Assembly (NCBI GenBank): GCA_964583845.1
Contig: CAZOXG010000017.1
Span: forward strand, 1-20,174
DNA: 20,174 nt
Reading direction: 5' to 3'
Source: JBAWVR01 sp964583845
Lineage (GTDB): Bacteria; Patescibacteriota; Minisyncoccia; Phycocordibacterales; GWA1-40-21
Made by a program: the position numbers and the translations under genes. Below are positions 1-7,042 of the stretch, piece after piece. Position 1 is the stretch's first letter. Each line of letters opens with the position of its first letter. The notes below the pieces were generated by a model, which ran no database searches, was not told where the DNA came from, and was given only the letters and a program-made list of their open reading frames with translations.

Positions 1-34
1 AATAAAAACAGGCCGGCGATTGTTTCGCCGGCCT
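1..34 (-). terminator. Rho-independent terminator after the first orphan operon
   Basis: A perfect 10-bp stem (10-19 with 25-34, loop TTGTT) lies 6 nt after the stop of the gene ending at 41. Read on the minus strand it is followed by GTTTTTATT, the expected U-tract. It ends the two-gene unit 41-969. Confidence 0.9.
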
Positions 35-40
35 GATTGT

Positions 41-784
41 TTAACCAATCAGCTTACCCTCATTGCTTATTGGGATGTATTTCTTTTCGTCGAGAAGATA
101 TCTGGAAGTCTTTAGCATATCTTCCGTCTTCGAGTCTTGCTTAACCAAATTGAGGATCGAGAACTTGAAACCATCAATCTTGGTAAAAAGATAACCGAAC
201 ACGATCCGCCACATTATTTCATGACTTAGTTCGCGTTCAGGATATCCCTTACCTTGTCTGACAGCTTCAATAATCTCAAGTCGGTTCACAAGCATATCTT
301 TGGCGTAACGATGTAACCCATCTTTGTTTGTCATTGCTGACTCGCAAGTTATTGGGTCAAAGGCGAAGCCAAAAACTTTTGAACCACAACTGATTCCGTC
401 AGGACGGAAACTTTTTTCTATGACCTGTATGAGTTGTTTTCTCTCGATATCAGTCATGCCACGGATTAGATCAACTTCACGATCATACTCGGCATTGGCC
501 AGCATTTGTTCTTTCACCAGCCAGGCTTTTTTGTTTTCTTCAGCACTATCCTTGCAGATAAAGACGGGTGTCCAAGACTGAACAAGTCTGTTAGTCAAAT
601 TTACAAGAGATTGGTCTGAATACCAAAAGACGTATGTCTCACTTTGAGTTAGATACTTTTCAATTTCAGAGCGGTGTCCGAAATCAGGAATGATTACAAG
701 TGGAACGTGTAATGAAAATTGTCTCCGAATCATCTTGATACAAGAGTCTGAATCGTAATCCTGTTTAACAATGCTCAAGATCAC
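41..784 (-). CDS. Hypothetical protein, 247 aa, coupled to the upstream small ORF
   Basis: I do not recognise this protein. It starts with GTG at 784, and that codon overlaps the TGA stop of the upstream gene (GTGA). There is no SD of its own, so translation is probably coupled. No signal peptide or membrane segment is visible. The first ~60 residues alternate hydrophobic strands with helices (LVIIPD near residue 30, YVFWYSD near residue 51), which resembles the later strands of a Rossmann or receiver fold. Read together with the upstream 62-aa product (strand VLYVEND) the order of elements is reminiscent of a degenerate CheY-like receiver. That is an inference from pattern only; the usual phospho-Asp, Thr/Ser and Lys constellation is not clear. 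The remainder is mixed charged helices. A terminator follows directly. The gene is not obviously broken. Confidence 0.75.
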   Translation of the reverse strand: MILSIVKQDYDSDSCIKMIRRQFSLHVPLVIIPDFGHRSEIEKYLTQSETYVFWYSDQSLVNLTNRLVQSWTPVFICKDSAEENKKAWLVKEQMLANAEYDREVDLIRGMTDIERKQLIQVIEKSFRPDGISCGSKVFGFAFDPITCESAMTNKDGLHRYAKDMLVNRLEIIEAVRQGKGYPERELSHEIMWRIVFGYLFTKIDGFKFSILNLVKQDSKTEDMLKTSRYLLDEKKYIPISNEGKLIG

Positions 785-969
785 GTGACCGGCGTCAAAA
801 AGTTTTGAACCTTTTCAACTTCTCGTTCGAGATGATAAAAACTTTGATAAAGCAGAACTTCGCAATTACAAAGGTTTTTGAGAATCCAACACAGGGCTGA
901 ACGGTAATGATTTTCTACTCCGTGCAGCGTGTCGTTTTCCACATAGAGGACTATCGGCTTCGTTGTCAT
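781..969 (-). CDS. Small hypothetical protein, 62 aa, first gene of a coupled pair
   Basis: The start is set at ATG 969 because GGAGG lies about 7 nt upstream (minus strand TTTGGAGGTCAAA-ATG). An upstream in-frame TTG at 981 lies ahead of that SD and is unlikely. The protein opens MTTKPIVLYVENDT, a beta strand ending in acidic residues as in response-regulator receivers, followed by a helix and a second strand (NCEVLLYQS). It stops by overlapping the GTG of the next gene by 4 nt. A -10-like TATAGT (1017-1022) would give a leader of about 40 nt. It could be the N-terminal part of a receiver-like protein split over two reading frames, or an independent small protein. The function is unknown. 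Confidence 0.65.
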   Translation of the reverse strand: MTTKPIVLYVENDTLHGVENHYRSALCWILKNLCNCEVLLYQSFYHLEREVEKVQNFLTPVT

Positions 970-1040
970 TTTGACCTCCAAAATTATGGTTTTTAGTGTG
1001 CTTCCAAAATAAAACTACTATACTACCAGGGTTTTTGCAA

Positions 1041-1077
1041 TAAAAAGCCCGCAAAACTTTTTAGTTAATGCGGGGTT
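1041..1077 (-). terminator. Rho-independent terminator of the 126-aa orphan gene
   Basis: On the minus strand CCCGCA (1069-1074) pairs with TGCGGG (1048-1053); AACT/AGTT can extend the stem inside the loop. CTTTTTATT follows. It lies 18 nt after the stop of the gene ending at 1095. Confidence 0.8.
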
Positions 1078-1094
1078 TGAGTAATTATTCAAAC

Positions 1095-1475
1095 TCAAAG
1101 TTCATCTCCGAATGGAAGTTCGGGAACATGTTTTGTCGTCTCAATCTTGGTAATTATCTCACCGTTACTGTCTTGTGACACTGTAATCAAAAAACCTTTA
1201 TCACAAGAAGGTAACTCATTGTATATATTTACCTTTTCGAAATGGGTTAATCGCCCAGTGGCATCAAGAATGATCAACTCAGTATCCTGCCAGAGCGGAT
1301 TGATGACACGCACACGATTAGGCGGAAGGTAATAATCGAACGTTTCGGTATCAGTTTTACCAATATCGCCCATTCTGAAATAAAGACGCAATAGTTTATT
1401 GGTATTATTAAAGACCGCAACTTCGTAATTACTAGAAAACAGCTGGTCGTTTTTATTGTCATTAACACCATTCAT
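1095..1475 (-). CDS. Hypothetical protein, 126 aa, beta-rich
   Basis: I do not recognise this protein. I chose ATG 1475 because GGAGGG sits 7-8 nt upstream; the TTG at 1490 would be ahead of the SD. The product has no signal peptide or membrane segment. After ~18 polar residues (NDNKND) it is a run of short strands with many Asn and aromatic residues (EVAVFNNTNKLLRLYF, then YYLPPNRVRVINP), which suggests a small all-beta domain. There is a single Cys near residue 91. The gene stands alone: terminator downstream, a long inverted repeat (1496-1538) in front of the SD. SD strength and the monocistronic layout match the other orphan genes of the window and contrast with the housekeeping genes. 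Confidence 0.75.
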   Translation of the reverse strand: MNGVNDNKNDQLFSSNYEVAVFNNTNKLLRLYFRMGDIGKTDTETFDYYLPPNRVRVINPLWQDTELIILDATGRLTHFEKVNIYNELPSCDKGFLITVSQDSNGEIITKIETTKHVPELPFGDEL

Positions 1476-1495
1476 GTTAAAACCCTCCAAATTTT

Positions 1496-1538
1496 ACTAA
1501 TGAATGTCACCACAAAACGTAGTGATTGATTCATTAGT
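1496..1538. repeat. Inverted repeat ahead of the 126-aa gene
   Basis: The arms ACTAATGAAT (1496-1505) and ATTCATTAGT (1529-1538) are exact complements. The inner GTCAC/GTGAT pair extends the stem with a small bulge, leaving a loop around CACAAAACG. There is no U-tract on either strand, so it is not a typical terminator. Its position just upstream of the SD at ~1482 suggests a leader hairpin or an operator. A smaller GTAGT/ACTAC hairpin (1543-1558) lies between it and the DAHP synthase stop. Confidence 0.6.
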
Positions 1539-1559
1539 TTCCGTAGTTAAATTACTACT

Positions 1560-2579
1560 TTAGTTATTTTTAGTCAAAGTCTGAGCAAATTGTTCTATCG
1601 AAATACAAGCATCGGTCGCCGAGGTGTCGGGTGCGAGACATTGCAAAGCTTCGGGTGTGCCGAGGCGACATTTAGAGTCTTGCTTCCCTTCTTGTAAATA
1701 AACTTCTAGCATAAGACCAGCAATACTTTTCTCGCCATTTTTTATACGAGATACAACATTATCAAAAACCGACATTTGTTTTTTGTAATCACCCTCACAA
1801 TTACCGTGTGAGCAGTCCACAATCAATCTCGTTAGTAATTTTCTGTCAGATAATTCTTTCACCGCCGAACTAACAAAATCCTCTCCATAATTTGGTCCAT
1901 TTTTATTACCACGCAAGATTAAATGTCCGAGTTGATTACCAGTGGTTTCAATTTTAGCCAATTGACCATTATCGTTTATTCCAGAATAAATACTGGCGTG
2001 ACGGATATGATCGACAGCATTTATAGCACTGGTAAAAGAATCGCCTTCATTGGAGTTCTTAACACCAATAGGAGTAGTTAAACCACTAGTGTAATTGCGC
2101 AAAAACGGGTCTGTAGCGGTGCGCGCTCCAATCCAGGTATAACTTACCAAATCCGTCACTGCGAAGTGATTGAGTGGGTTCAAGACCTCACAGGCCACCG
2201 GTAGGCCAAGCTTGAGGATTTCTAACATTAATCGTCTTGATTCAGTCAAACCCTTGGCAATATCACAAGTTCCATCCAGGTCAGGATCATTAAAATAGCC
2301 CTCCCAATCTTTTTTAGTACGAGGCTTATCACAACAAACTCTCATCGCAATAAAATATTGCGGGAATTGTTCTTGTATTTTAACTAACTCTTCTGCGATT
2401 TTAACTGCCTCAGAATAATTATGAATAGAACACGGTCCGGTCAAAAGCAAAATCTTATCTGACTTCCCTATCAAAATATTTTCAATCTCAGCTGTTGAAC
2501 TATTAACAAAATCCACCAACTCAGAAGTAAGTGGTAGAATTTTATATAATTCATTGTATGTTGGCAACAAATTTGTCAT
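1560..2579 (-). CDS. aroG: 3-deoxy-7-phosphoheptulonate (DAHP) synthase, class I AroFGH type
   Basis: Condenses phosphoenolpyruvate with erythrose 4-phosphate, the first step of the shikimate pathway, in the cytosol. The 339-aa length is close to the ~350 aa of E. coli AroF/G/H and the protein is collinear with them. GPCSIH (48-53), the KPRT phosphate-binding motif (85-88), GARTA (151-155) and DCSHGN (255-260) are all present. The four metal ligands known in AroG map to Cys50, His258, Glu292 and Asp323, so the enzyme looks active. It starts one base after the stop of the upstream ATP-cone gene and lacks a good SD, so it is probably coupled to it. No other shikimate gene is in the window, which is notable because most Patescibacteria lack this pathway. 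Which of aroF, aroG or aroH it corresponds to cannot be decided; the symbol marks the family. Confidence 0.93.
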   Translation of the reverse strand: MTNLLPTYNELYKILPLTSELVDFVNSSTAEIENILIGKSDKILLLTGPCSIHNYSEAVKIAEELVKIQEQFPQYFIAMRVCCDKPRTKKDWEGYFNDPDLDGTCDIAKGLTESRRLMLEILKLGLPVACEVLNPLNHFAVTDLVSYTWIGARTATDPFLRNYTSGLTTPIGVKNSNEGDSFTSAINAVDHIRHASIYSGINDNGQLAKIETTGNQLGHLILRGNKNGPNYGEDFVSSAVKELSDRKLLTRLIVDCSHGNCEGDYKKQMSVFDNVVSRIKNGEKSIAGLMLEVYLQEGKQDSKCRLGTPEALQCLAPDTSATDACISIEQFAQTLTKNN

Positions 2580-2580
2580 A

Positions 2581-3447
2581 TTAGATTATCTGATGTATTT
2601 CCTTAGCCTCGTTTATAATTTCAGCCATTCTATCAGCCTTAATACCTATAGATAATAAATCCTCAGGTTTAGTAATTTGCTTACAGAGGACGATTCCTTT
2701 AGAAATCAATCCTTGTTTTTCTGACATTGTTAACGTAGTCAAGACGGTAATCGGTATTGTGCCTGTAATTTCTATCATGTTGTGTAAGTTGGAAACTGGT
2801 GGAAAATTCCAGCTTACTAGCTTTAAACCACTGCCAGTACACATACCAAAGTCAATTGCTGCTTGAGAAAATTTAGTATTGGTAATTAACCAACCTTCCG
2901 AAATCCTTCGACCCGGTTTACCATAAGAGTCGTATGTCATAGCGGCGATATCTTCATATCGAGCCTTAACATAAAGAGCGACTTTGACATCAGACTTCAT
3001 GGCCGCATCGTTGTGAAATTTAACCTCGGCCATCAAAAGTTCTACATCATCCCAAGCGACTAGATCTACTTCATGTTCTACACATTTACCACGAACATTC
3101 TGATCGGTTAAAGTCTGATAACCTTTAGCTTTAAAGATTTCAGCCACAAACTTTTCAAATCCAAAGCCAGTAGGACCAAGATCAGCGACGGCTTTACGTA
3201 TGGAGTAACGATAAGCCTGCTTTTTCTGATGTTTATGCATTATCGTAAAAGCCAAACGGTATATTTCAGTTGTTCTCATACCGTTTTTAATACTTTTTCC
3301 TATTTCTGACATTACCAAATCAGCCAGTTCTCGATCGGCGCCGGAGCGTTGAAGTGAACGTAGTAACTTACTAGGATCAAATGATTGCATTTGGCCATCA
3401 TTTTTAAGAACATAAATCTCGTCTGGTTTTTGGGTTGTTGAAAACAT
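2581..3447 (-). CDS. ATP-cone domain protein with an Mrr-like PD-(D/E)xK nuclease domain
   Basis: Residues ~11-92 match an ATP-cone as in NrdR and ribonucleotide reductases: VLKNDGQ at the start, then FDPSKLLRSL, and a C-terminal helix with YRYSIRKAVADLGP. Residues ~95-215 look like the Mrr/RecB restriction-endonuclease fold: GFGFEKFVAEIFKAKGY, then HEVDLVAWDD with Asp128, then LMAEVKFHND giving the E-x-K pair Glu141/Lys143. The C-terminus (~258-286) resembles a helix-hairpin-helix. An ATP-gated or nucleotide-sensing nuclease or DNA-binding protein is an inference; the family is, as far as I know, uncharacterised. No SD precedes the ATG; a TATAAT box (3463-3468, minus) places a start site close by. 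It overlaps functionally with the downstream DAHP synthase gene (1-nt gap) and follows mnmA by 45 nt. Confidence 0.8.
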   Translation of the reverse strand: MFSTTQKPDEIYVLKNDGQMQSFDPSKLLRSLQRSGADRELADLVMSEIGKSIKNGMRTTEIYRLAFTIMHKHQKKQAYRYSIRKAVADLGPTGFGFEKFVAEIFKAKGYQTLTDQNVRGKCVEHEVDLVAWDDVELLMAEVKFHNDAAMKSDVKVALYVKARYEDIAAMTYDSYGKPGRRISEGWLITNTKFSQAAIDFGMCTGSGLKLVSWNFPPVSNLHNMIEITGTIPITVLTTLTMSEKQGLISKGIVLCKQITKPEDLLSIGIKADRMAEIINEAKEIHQII

Positions 3448-3492
3448 ATATTTTATGAATCAATTATAACCCAGAATATAGTATTTTAAAAA

Positions 3493-4593
3493 TCAATTTG
3501 TTTTTTTATCTATTACCCCACCACCAACGCAATCATTATTATCATAAATAACAGCAGATTGACCAATAGCCACTGCAGGTTGATTTTCTGTAAATATTAT
3601 TTGCCACATATTATTAATATTAATCAATTTACATTTTTGCAGAGTTTGACGATATCTGATTCTAGCTAAGTATTCACCTCCACTTACCCAGGGCTGAATT
3701 TGATTGATATCTATTAGGGTTACTGTCTTAGCGTCAGCCTGGTTTTCTTCTCCTGGAATTTTGTCACTAACGGTAATAGTGTTACTATTTATATCTTTAC
3801 TGATAATAAAAAGTCGGTTAGAAATGGGGTCTTTTTTAAATATTTCAAAACCATGACGTTGACCAATGGTGTAAAACATAGCACCTTGATGAGTGCCAAT
3901 TATTTCTCCGTTAACATTCAAAACATTTCCGTTTTCATTATTTATGAAGTTTTTTAAGAAATCTTTAATATCTATTTTTCCTATAAAACAAAGCCCCTGA
4001 CTATCCTTTTTTTCCGCCGTAGCCAAACTATATTTTTTAGCTATTTTACGAACAAAAGATTTTTTTATTTCACCAATTGGAAACATGCACTTTTGCAGTT
4101 TGTATTGAGGCAAGGTCCAGAGAAAATATGTCTGGTCCTTATTATCGTCTTTGGCCGCAATTAGATGTGACTTTCTATTTTTATCTGTTTTACAAATGGC
4201 GTAATGGCCGGTTGCCACAAAGTCGGCACCATTTTTTATAGCCCAGTCGTAAAAACCGCCAAATTTTACATAGCGGTTACACATAACATCAGGGTTTGGA
4301 GTTCGGCCCTTTTGATATTCGCTAATCATATAATCAACAACTTCTTTTTTGTACTCGTTTTCTAGGTTAAGAGTTTTAAACGGAATTTTAAGTTTGGCAC
4401 ATACTCGCATCGCATCCAGTCTATCTTCACGCCATGTGCATTTATAAAAATCTGGTTGCCAAACTTTAATAAATACTCCGACAACTTTAAAACCTTTCTC
4501 TAATAGTAAAGCTGCCGTAACGGAGGAATCTACACCCCCAGACAGGCCAACGAAAACTGTTTTATTGTTTTGGATTTTTACCGTATTTTTCAC
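3493..4593 (-). CDS. mnmA: tRNA-specific 2-thiouridylase MnmA
   Basis: Catalyses ATP-dependent 2-thiolation of wobble uridine 34 in tRNA Lys, Glu and Gln, taking sulfur from a persulfide relay. The 366-aa length is normal. SGGVDSS (18-24) is the PP-loop; Cys105 in NPDVMCNRYVKF and Cys202 in GLCFIG are the two catalytic cysteines. TGHYA (128-132) and KDQTYFLW (152-159) are typical, and the C-terminal region is the usual beta barrel. The start is GTG at 4593. A TTGTTA-17-TATAAA promoter (4600-4628) places transcription start at about 4593, so the mRNA may be leaderless. It lies upstream of the ATP-cone gene on the same strand. Confidence 0.96.
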   Translation of the reverse strand: MKNTVKIQNNKTVFVGLSGGVDSSVTAALLLEKGFKVVGVFIKVWQPDFYKCTWREDRLDAMRVCAKLKIPFKTLNLENEYKKEVVDYMISEYQKGRTPNPDVMCNRYVKFGGFYDWAIKNGADFVATGHYAICKTDKNRKSHLIAAKDDNKDQTYFLWTLPQYKLQKCMFPIGEIKKSFVRKIAKKYSLATAEKKDSQGLCFIGKIDIKDFLKNFINNENGNVLNVNGEIIGTHQGAMFYTIGQRHGFEIFKKDPISNRLFIISKDINSNTITVSDKIPGEENQADAKTVTLIDINQIQPWVSGGEYLARIRYRQTLQKCKLININNMWQIIFTENQPAVAIGQSAVIYDNNDCVGGGVIDKKTN

Positions 4594-4599
4594 GTTTAC

Positions 4600-4628
4600 T
4601 TTATATCATAAAGGTTGACACTTAACAA
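4600..4628 (-). promoter_or_regulatory. Promoter of mnmA, likely giving a leaderless mRNA
   Basis: On the minus strand TTGTTA (4623-4628), a 17-bp spacer and TATAAA (4600-4605). The predicted start falls on or next to the GTG codon at 4593. An alternative -10, TATGAT (4605-4610), has a poorer -35. Confidence 0.55.
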
Positions 4629-4706
4629 ACTTCAACGTATTTTTATGATTAATAAATATTATTTATCAGGCTTCAATCAGAGACATAAAAAGAGAGCGGT
4701 TTTATA

Positions 4707-5705
4707 TTACTTCATGTACATCAATTTATTCTTAAGATGCTCAGGATAAGTTTTTGCATAATATGTAGTTCCGTCTTTGGCTGAAAGAAAATATATATAT
4801 GAAGAGGTGGTTGGATGTAATACAGCTTGCACAGCCTCAATACCAGGGTTACAGATAGGAGTTGGTGGTAAACCGATTCGCGTATAAGTATTGTAAGGGT
4901 GATCATTGTGCAAATCGTCACTGGTCAATGTGTATGAGTTTTTTCCATTATAATACTTGAAAGAAACATCTACTTGCAAAGGCATTTTTGACTTCAAGCG
5001 ATTCAAAAGTATACCAGCGATCACTTTTCGATCCTCATTTTTTTTACCTTCTAGTTCAACAATTGAAGCTAACTTAATAATGTCAGTCAAAGATAGCCCC
5101 GTAGCGAGAATATCGTCTTTGAGAGGAACGAGTTTGTCTTTGTAATTTTCAACCATCACCTCAATAACCTTACTTACATCAGTGTTTGGTAAGAATAAAT
5201 AAGTGTCAGGAAACAGAAAACCCTCAAAAGGCTCGGCCTTTTTGGCAAACTCTCCAGCGTTAAACTTGAAAAATTTCTTTTCTAAAATATTTCCAATCTC
5301 ACGAGTATTCAGACCCTCTGGTATAACAGTCTTTTGGTTGATAAGATGAAAATCACCTTTAGCCAGTCTAGTTACTAGTGTAAATAAACTATCTGTCTTG
5401 TCGAAAACATAGTCTCCAGAGTGAAACTCCTTACTACCATAAAAGAAATAAAAGAAAGTTTTAAACCAAAGAGATGAATTAATAATATTTCTCTCATAAA
5501 GTTTATCGGCTGTTTCTGCCAAACTATCACCTCGATCTATAGTATAGTATTGACCAGTTGGAAAATCTTTAGGCGCTCGCCATGAAGTATTGTACAGAAA
5601 AATAACAGCGATGACGGCTATAATCAGAGTAAATATTATTTTATAAATGAGTTTGATACTCGAAAACTTACTATTGAGTATTTCAAATAGCGTTGGTTTA
5701 GGCAT
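4707..5705 (-). CDS. mltG: Endolytic peptidoglycan transglycosylase MltG (YceG-like)
   Basis: Cleaves nascent glycan strands at the membrane and thereby sets glycan chain length. The order is a short cytoplasmic N-terminus, one transmembrane helix (~20-38), a LysM-like subdomain (~52-90, YTIDRGDSLAETADKLY), then the YceG catalytic domain. LASIVELEG (212-220) carries the catalytic Glu217. EGFLFPDTY (161-169) and the PTPICNPG motif (281-288) near the C-terminus are hallmarks. The 332-aa length is typical. The start at ATG 5705 lies 6 nt after the stop of the upstream membrane-protein gene, so the two form an operon. No SD is seen. Confidence 0.95.
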   Translation of the reverse strand: MPKPTLFEILNSKFSSIKLIYKIIFTLIIAVIAVIFLYNTSWRAPKDFPTGQYYTIDRGDSLAETADKLYERNIINSSLWFKTFFYFFYGSKEFHSGDYVFDKTDSLFTLVTRLAKGDFHLINQKTVIPEGLNTREIGNILEKKFFKFNAGEFAKKAEPFEGFLFPDTYLFLPNTDVSKVIEVMVENYKDKLVPLKDDILATGLSLTDIIKLASIVELEGKKNEDRKVIAGILLNRLKSKMPLQVDVSFKYYNGKNSYTLTSDDLHNDHPYNTYTRIGLPPTPICNPGIEAVQAVLHPTTSSYIYFLSAKDGTTYYAKTYPEHLKNKLMYMK

Positions 5706-5711
5706 ATAAAA

Positions 5712-6956
5712 TTACATCGGTAAATTAGCAGGCGCCTCAACTTTTCGTGAATTTGTGCGAGCTAAAGTTGGAGTGGATACAGTACGACTTGGTAAATGGA
5801 ACATTGTAGCTAATTCTTCTGAACTGTAAACATTAGTCACCTTATCGTGATTATGTTTGTCATATGGTGGATGGAAAAAACTACGCAATTTATATGCATG
5901 AAGCATACGTCTTCTGGCACGAGGAGTTCTATATTTAAATATATCGGACCAAGGATAATCATCAAAACTGGTGACGTTTTTAAGTTTTAAGCCATTTAAA
6001 TTAGATGAATTAAATTGCTTCATGATACCAAGTAAGCCTGAAATATTTGTAGGGTTAAATGCCTTTCCTTTTCCAATGTAGAGTGATCTAATACCAACCT
6101 GAAACAAGGGTTTATCCAAATGGCGATAAATGGCCTCAACCACATCCTTTTCACCAGTACTCATCTGCACCATCACTGGATAACCTTGAGCGTTAACTGT
6201 TGTTGGTAAACGAGTCTTAGCATCACGAGCAAGTTGTTCGTTAATGATTTTCTTTGCGCTTTCGTCGTGTTCCTTTTTAGAATCTTTAGCACAAGCTTGA
6301 ACAACGTACTGTAGCCACAATTGTTCACCCTTACCGATCGAGCCAAAAAATTCAATCAAAGGTGAAAGTGGATCAATCTTATACTCCTCTTTAGGATCTT
6401 TATCCATACCGTAATCCTTGTAGGTTTTAATCGGATAAGGATCTGGTTTTGTAGATATGAATTCCGTACCAAACAAAGTGAAGTCTGATTTATCGAAAAA
6501 AATATCTTTGGTATAGTCATCTATTTTATAGATTTCAACGTTTGGATATTGAGAGTATATTGTAGCTTCAATAAGATTCTTTAAAGGCTCACGAGTCCAG
6601 ACATAGAAATGAACAACCCCGTCAATTGATGCAATCTCCAATGAAAATACTGGGCGAGATTTTCCTAACCAAATATAGTTGTAAGCATTAACTTCACCTC
6701 CAGTTTGATATAGGGCGTTTAAAACCAGCTCCATAGCGGCCGGAGACTTGAATACGTCCTGGGGCAGTCTTATTTCCAGTAAGACAAATTTTTGTTTTTT
6801 AATGAATAATCGGCGAACATAATAAGCACGCATTTTCCACAATAAAATTGCTAAGCCAATCGGTGTCAGAAATAAAATAAAAGGCCAAAGAACTGCCATG
6901 GAACTGGCTGATTGTTGCCAAACCTCAAAAAAGTTTTTAATGAAGAAATCTAACAT
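5712..6956 (-). CDS. Membrane protein resembling the partner of HerA/VirD4-like ATPases in Patescibacteria
   Basis: 414 aa. One strong transmembrane helix (~18-41) is followed by an RRLF basic stretch and a long soluble region. The order of strands and helices, LLEIRLPQ (~59-66), FYVWTREP near 120, and the C-terminal tail SSEELATMFHLPS followed by a Pro-rich segment ending NLPM, recalls the conserved protein that in many Patescibacteria precedes, or is fused to, a HerA/VirD4-type ATPase of secretion or conjugation-like loci (probably the DUF8128 family; from memory, not verified). Here no ATPase follows: mltG starts 6 nt downstream. The predicted role is a membrane scaffold of a cell-envelope machine. 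A TATAAT at 6965-6970 (minus) ends 8 nt before the ATG, suggesting a near-leaderless transcript. Confidence 0.7.
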   Translation of the reverse strand: MLDFFIKNFFEVWQQSASSMAVLWPFILFLTPIGLAILLWKMRAYYVRRLFIKKQKFVLLEIRLPQDVFKSPAAMELVLNALYQTGGEVNAYNYIWLGKSRPVFSLEIASIDGVVHFYVWTREPLKNLIEATIYSQYPNVEIYKIDDYTKDIFFDKSDFTLFGTEFISTKPDPYPIKTYKDYGMDKDPKEEYKIDPLSPLIEFFGSIGKGEQLWLQYVVQACAKDSKKEHDESAKKIINEQLARDAKTRLPTTVNAQGYPVMVQMSTGEKDVVEAIYRHLDKPLFQVGIRSLYIGKGKAFNPTNISGLLGIMKQFNSSNLNGLKLKNVTSFDDYPWSDIFKYRTPRARRRMLHAYKLRSFFHPPYDKHNHDKVTNVYSSEELATMFHLPSRTVSTPTLARTNSRKVEAPANLPM

Positions 6957-6964
6957 TTGTTCTA

Positions 6965-6992
6965 ATTATATACGAAAAACAAAAAAGTAAAA
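6965..6992 (-). promoter_or_regulatory. Probable promoter of the membrane protein-mltG operon
   Basis: The perfect -10 TATAAT (6965-6970, minus strand) lies 8 nt from the ATG at 6956. The best -35 (TTTTAC, 6987-6992, 16-bp spacer) is weak and falls inside the arm of the adjacent terminator. Confidence 0.45.
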
Positions 6993-7027
6993 GGCCGGTT
7001 TGCAATGCAAACCGGCCTTTTACTTTT
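6983..7027 (-). terminator. Strong, sequence-symmetric terminator after the sigma4/HARE gene
   Basis: A perfect 22-bp inverted repeat (6983-7004 with 7006-7027) with a GC core GGCCGG and A/T-rich outer arms. On the minus strand the right part reads CTTTTACTTTTTTG after the GC core. It lies 15 nt downstream of the stop at 7043. Confidence 0.92.
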
Positions 7028-7042
7028 CATACACTAGATTAT

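Noticed and set aside
781..820. Programmed -1 frameshift joining the two first genes
   Set aside because: No in-frame slippery heptamer is present near the overlap; GTGA coupling explains the layout more simply.
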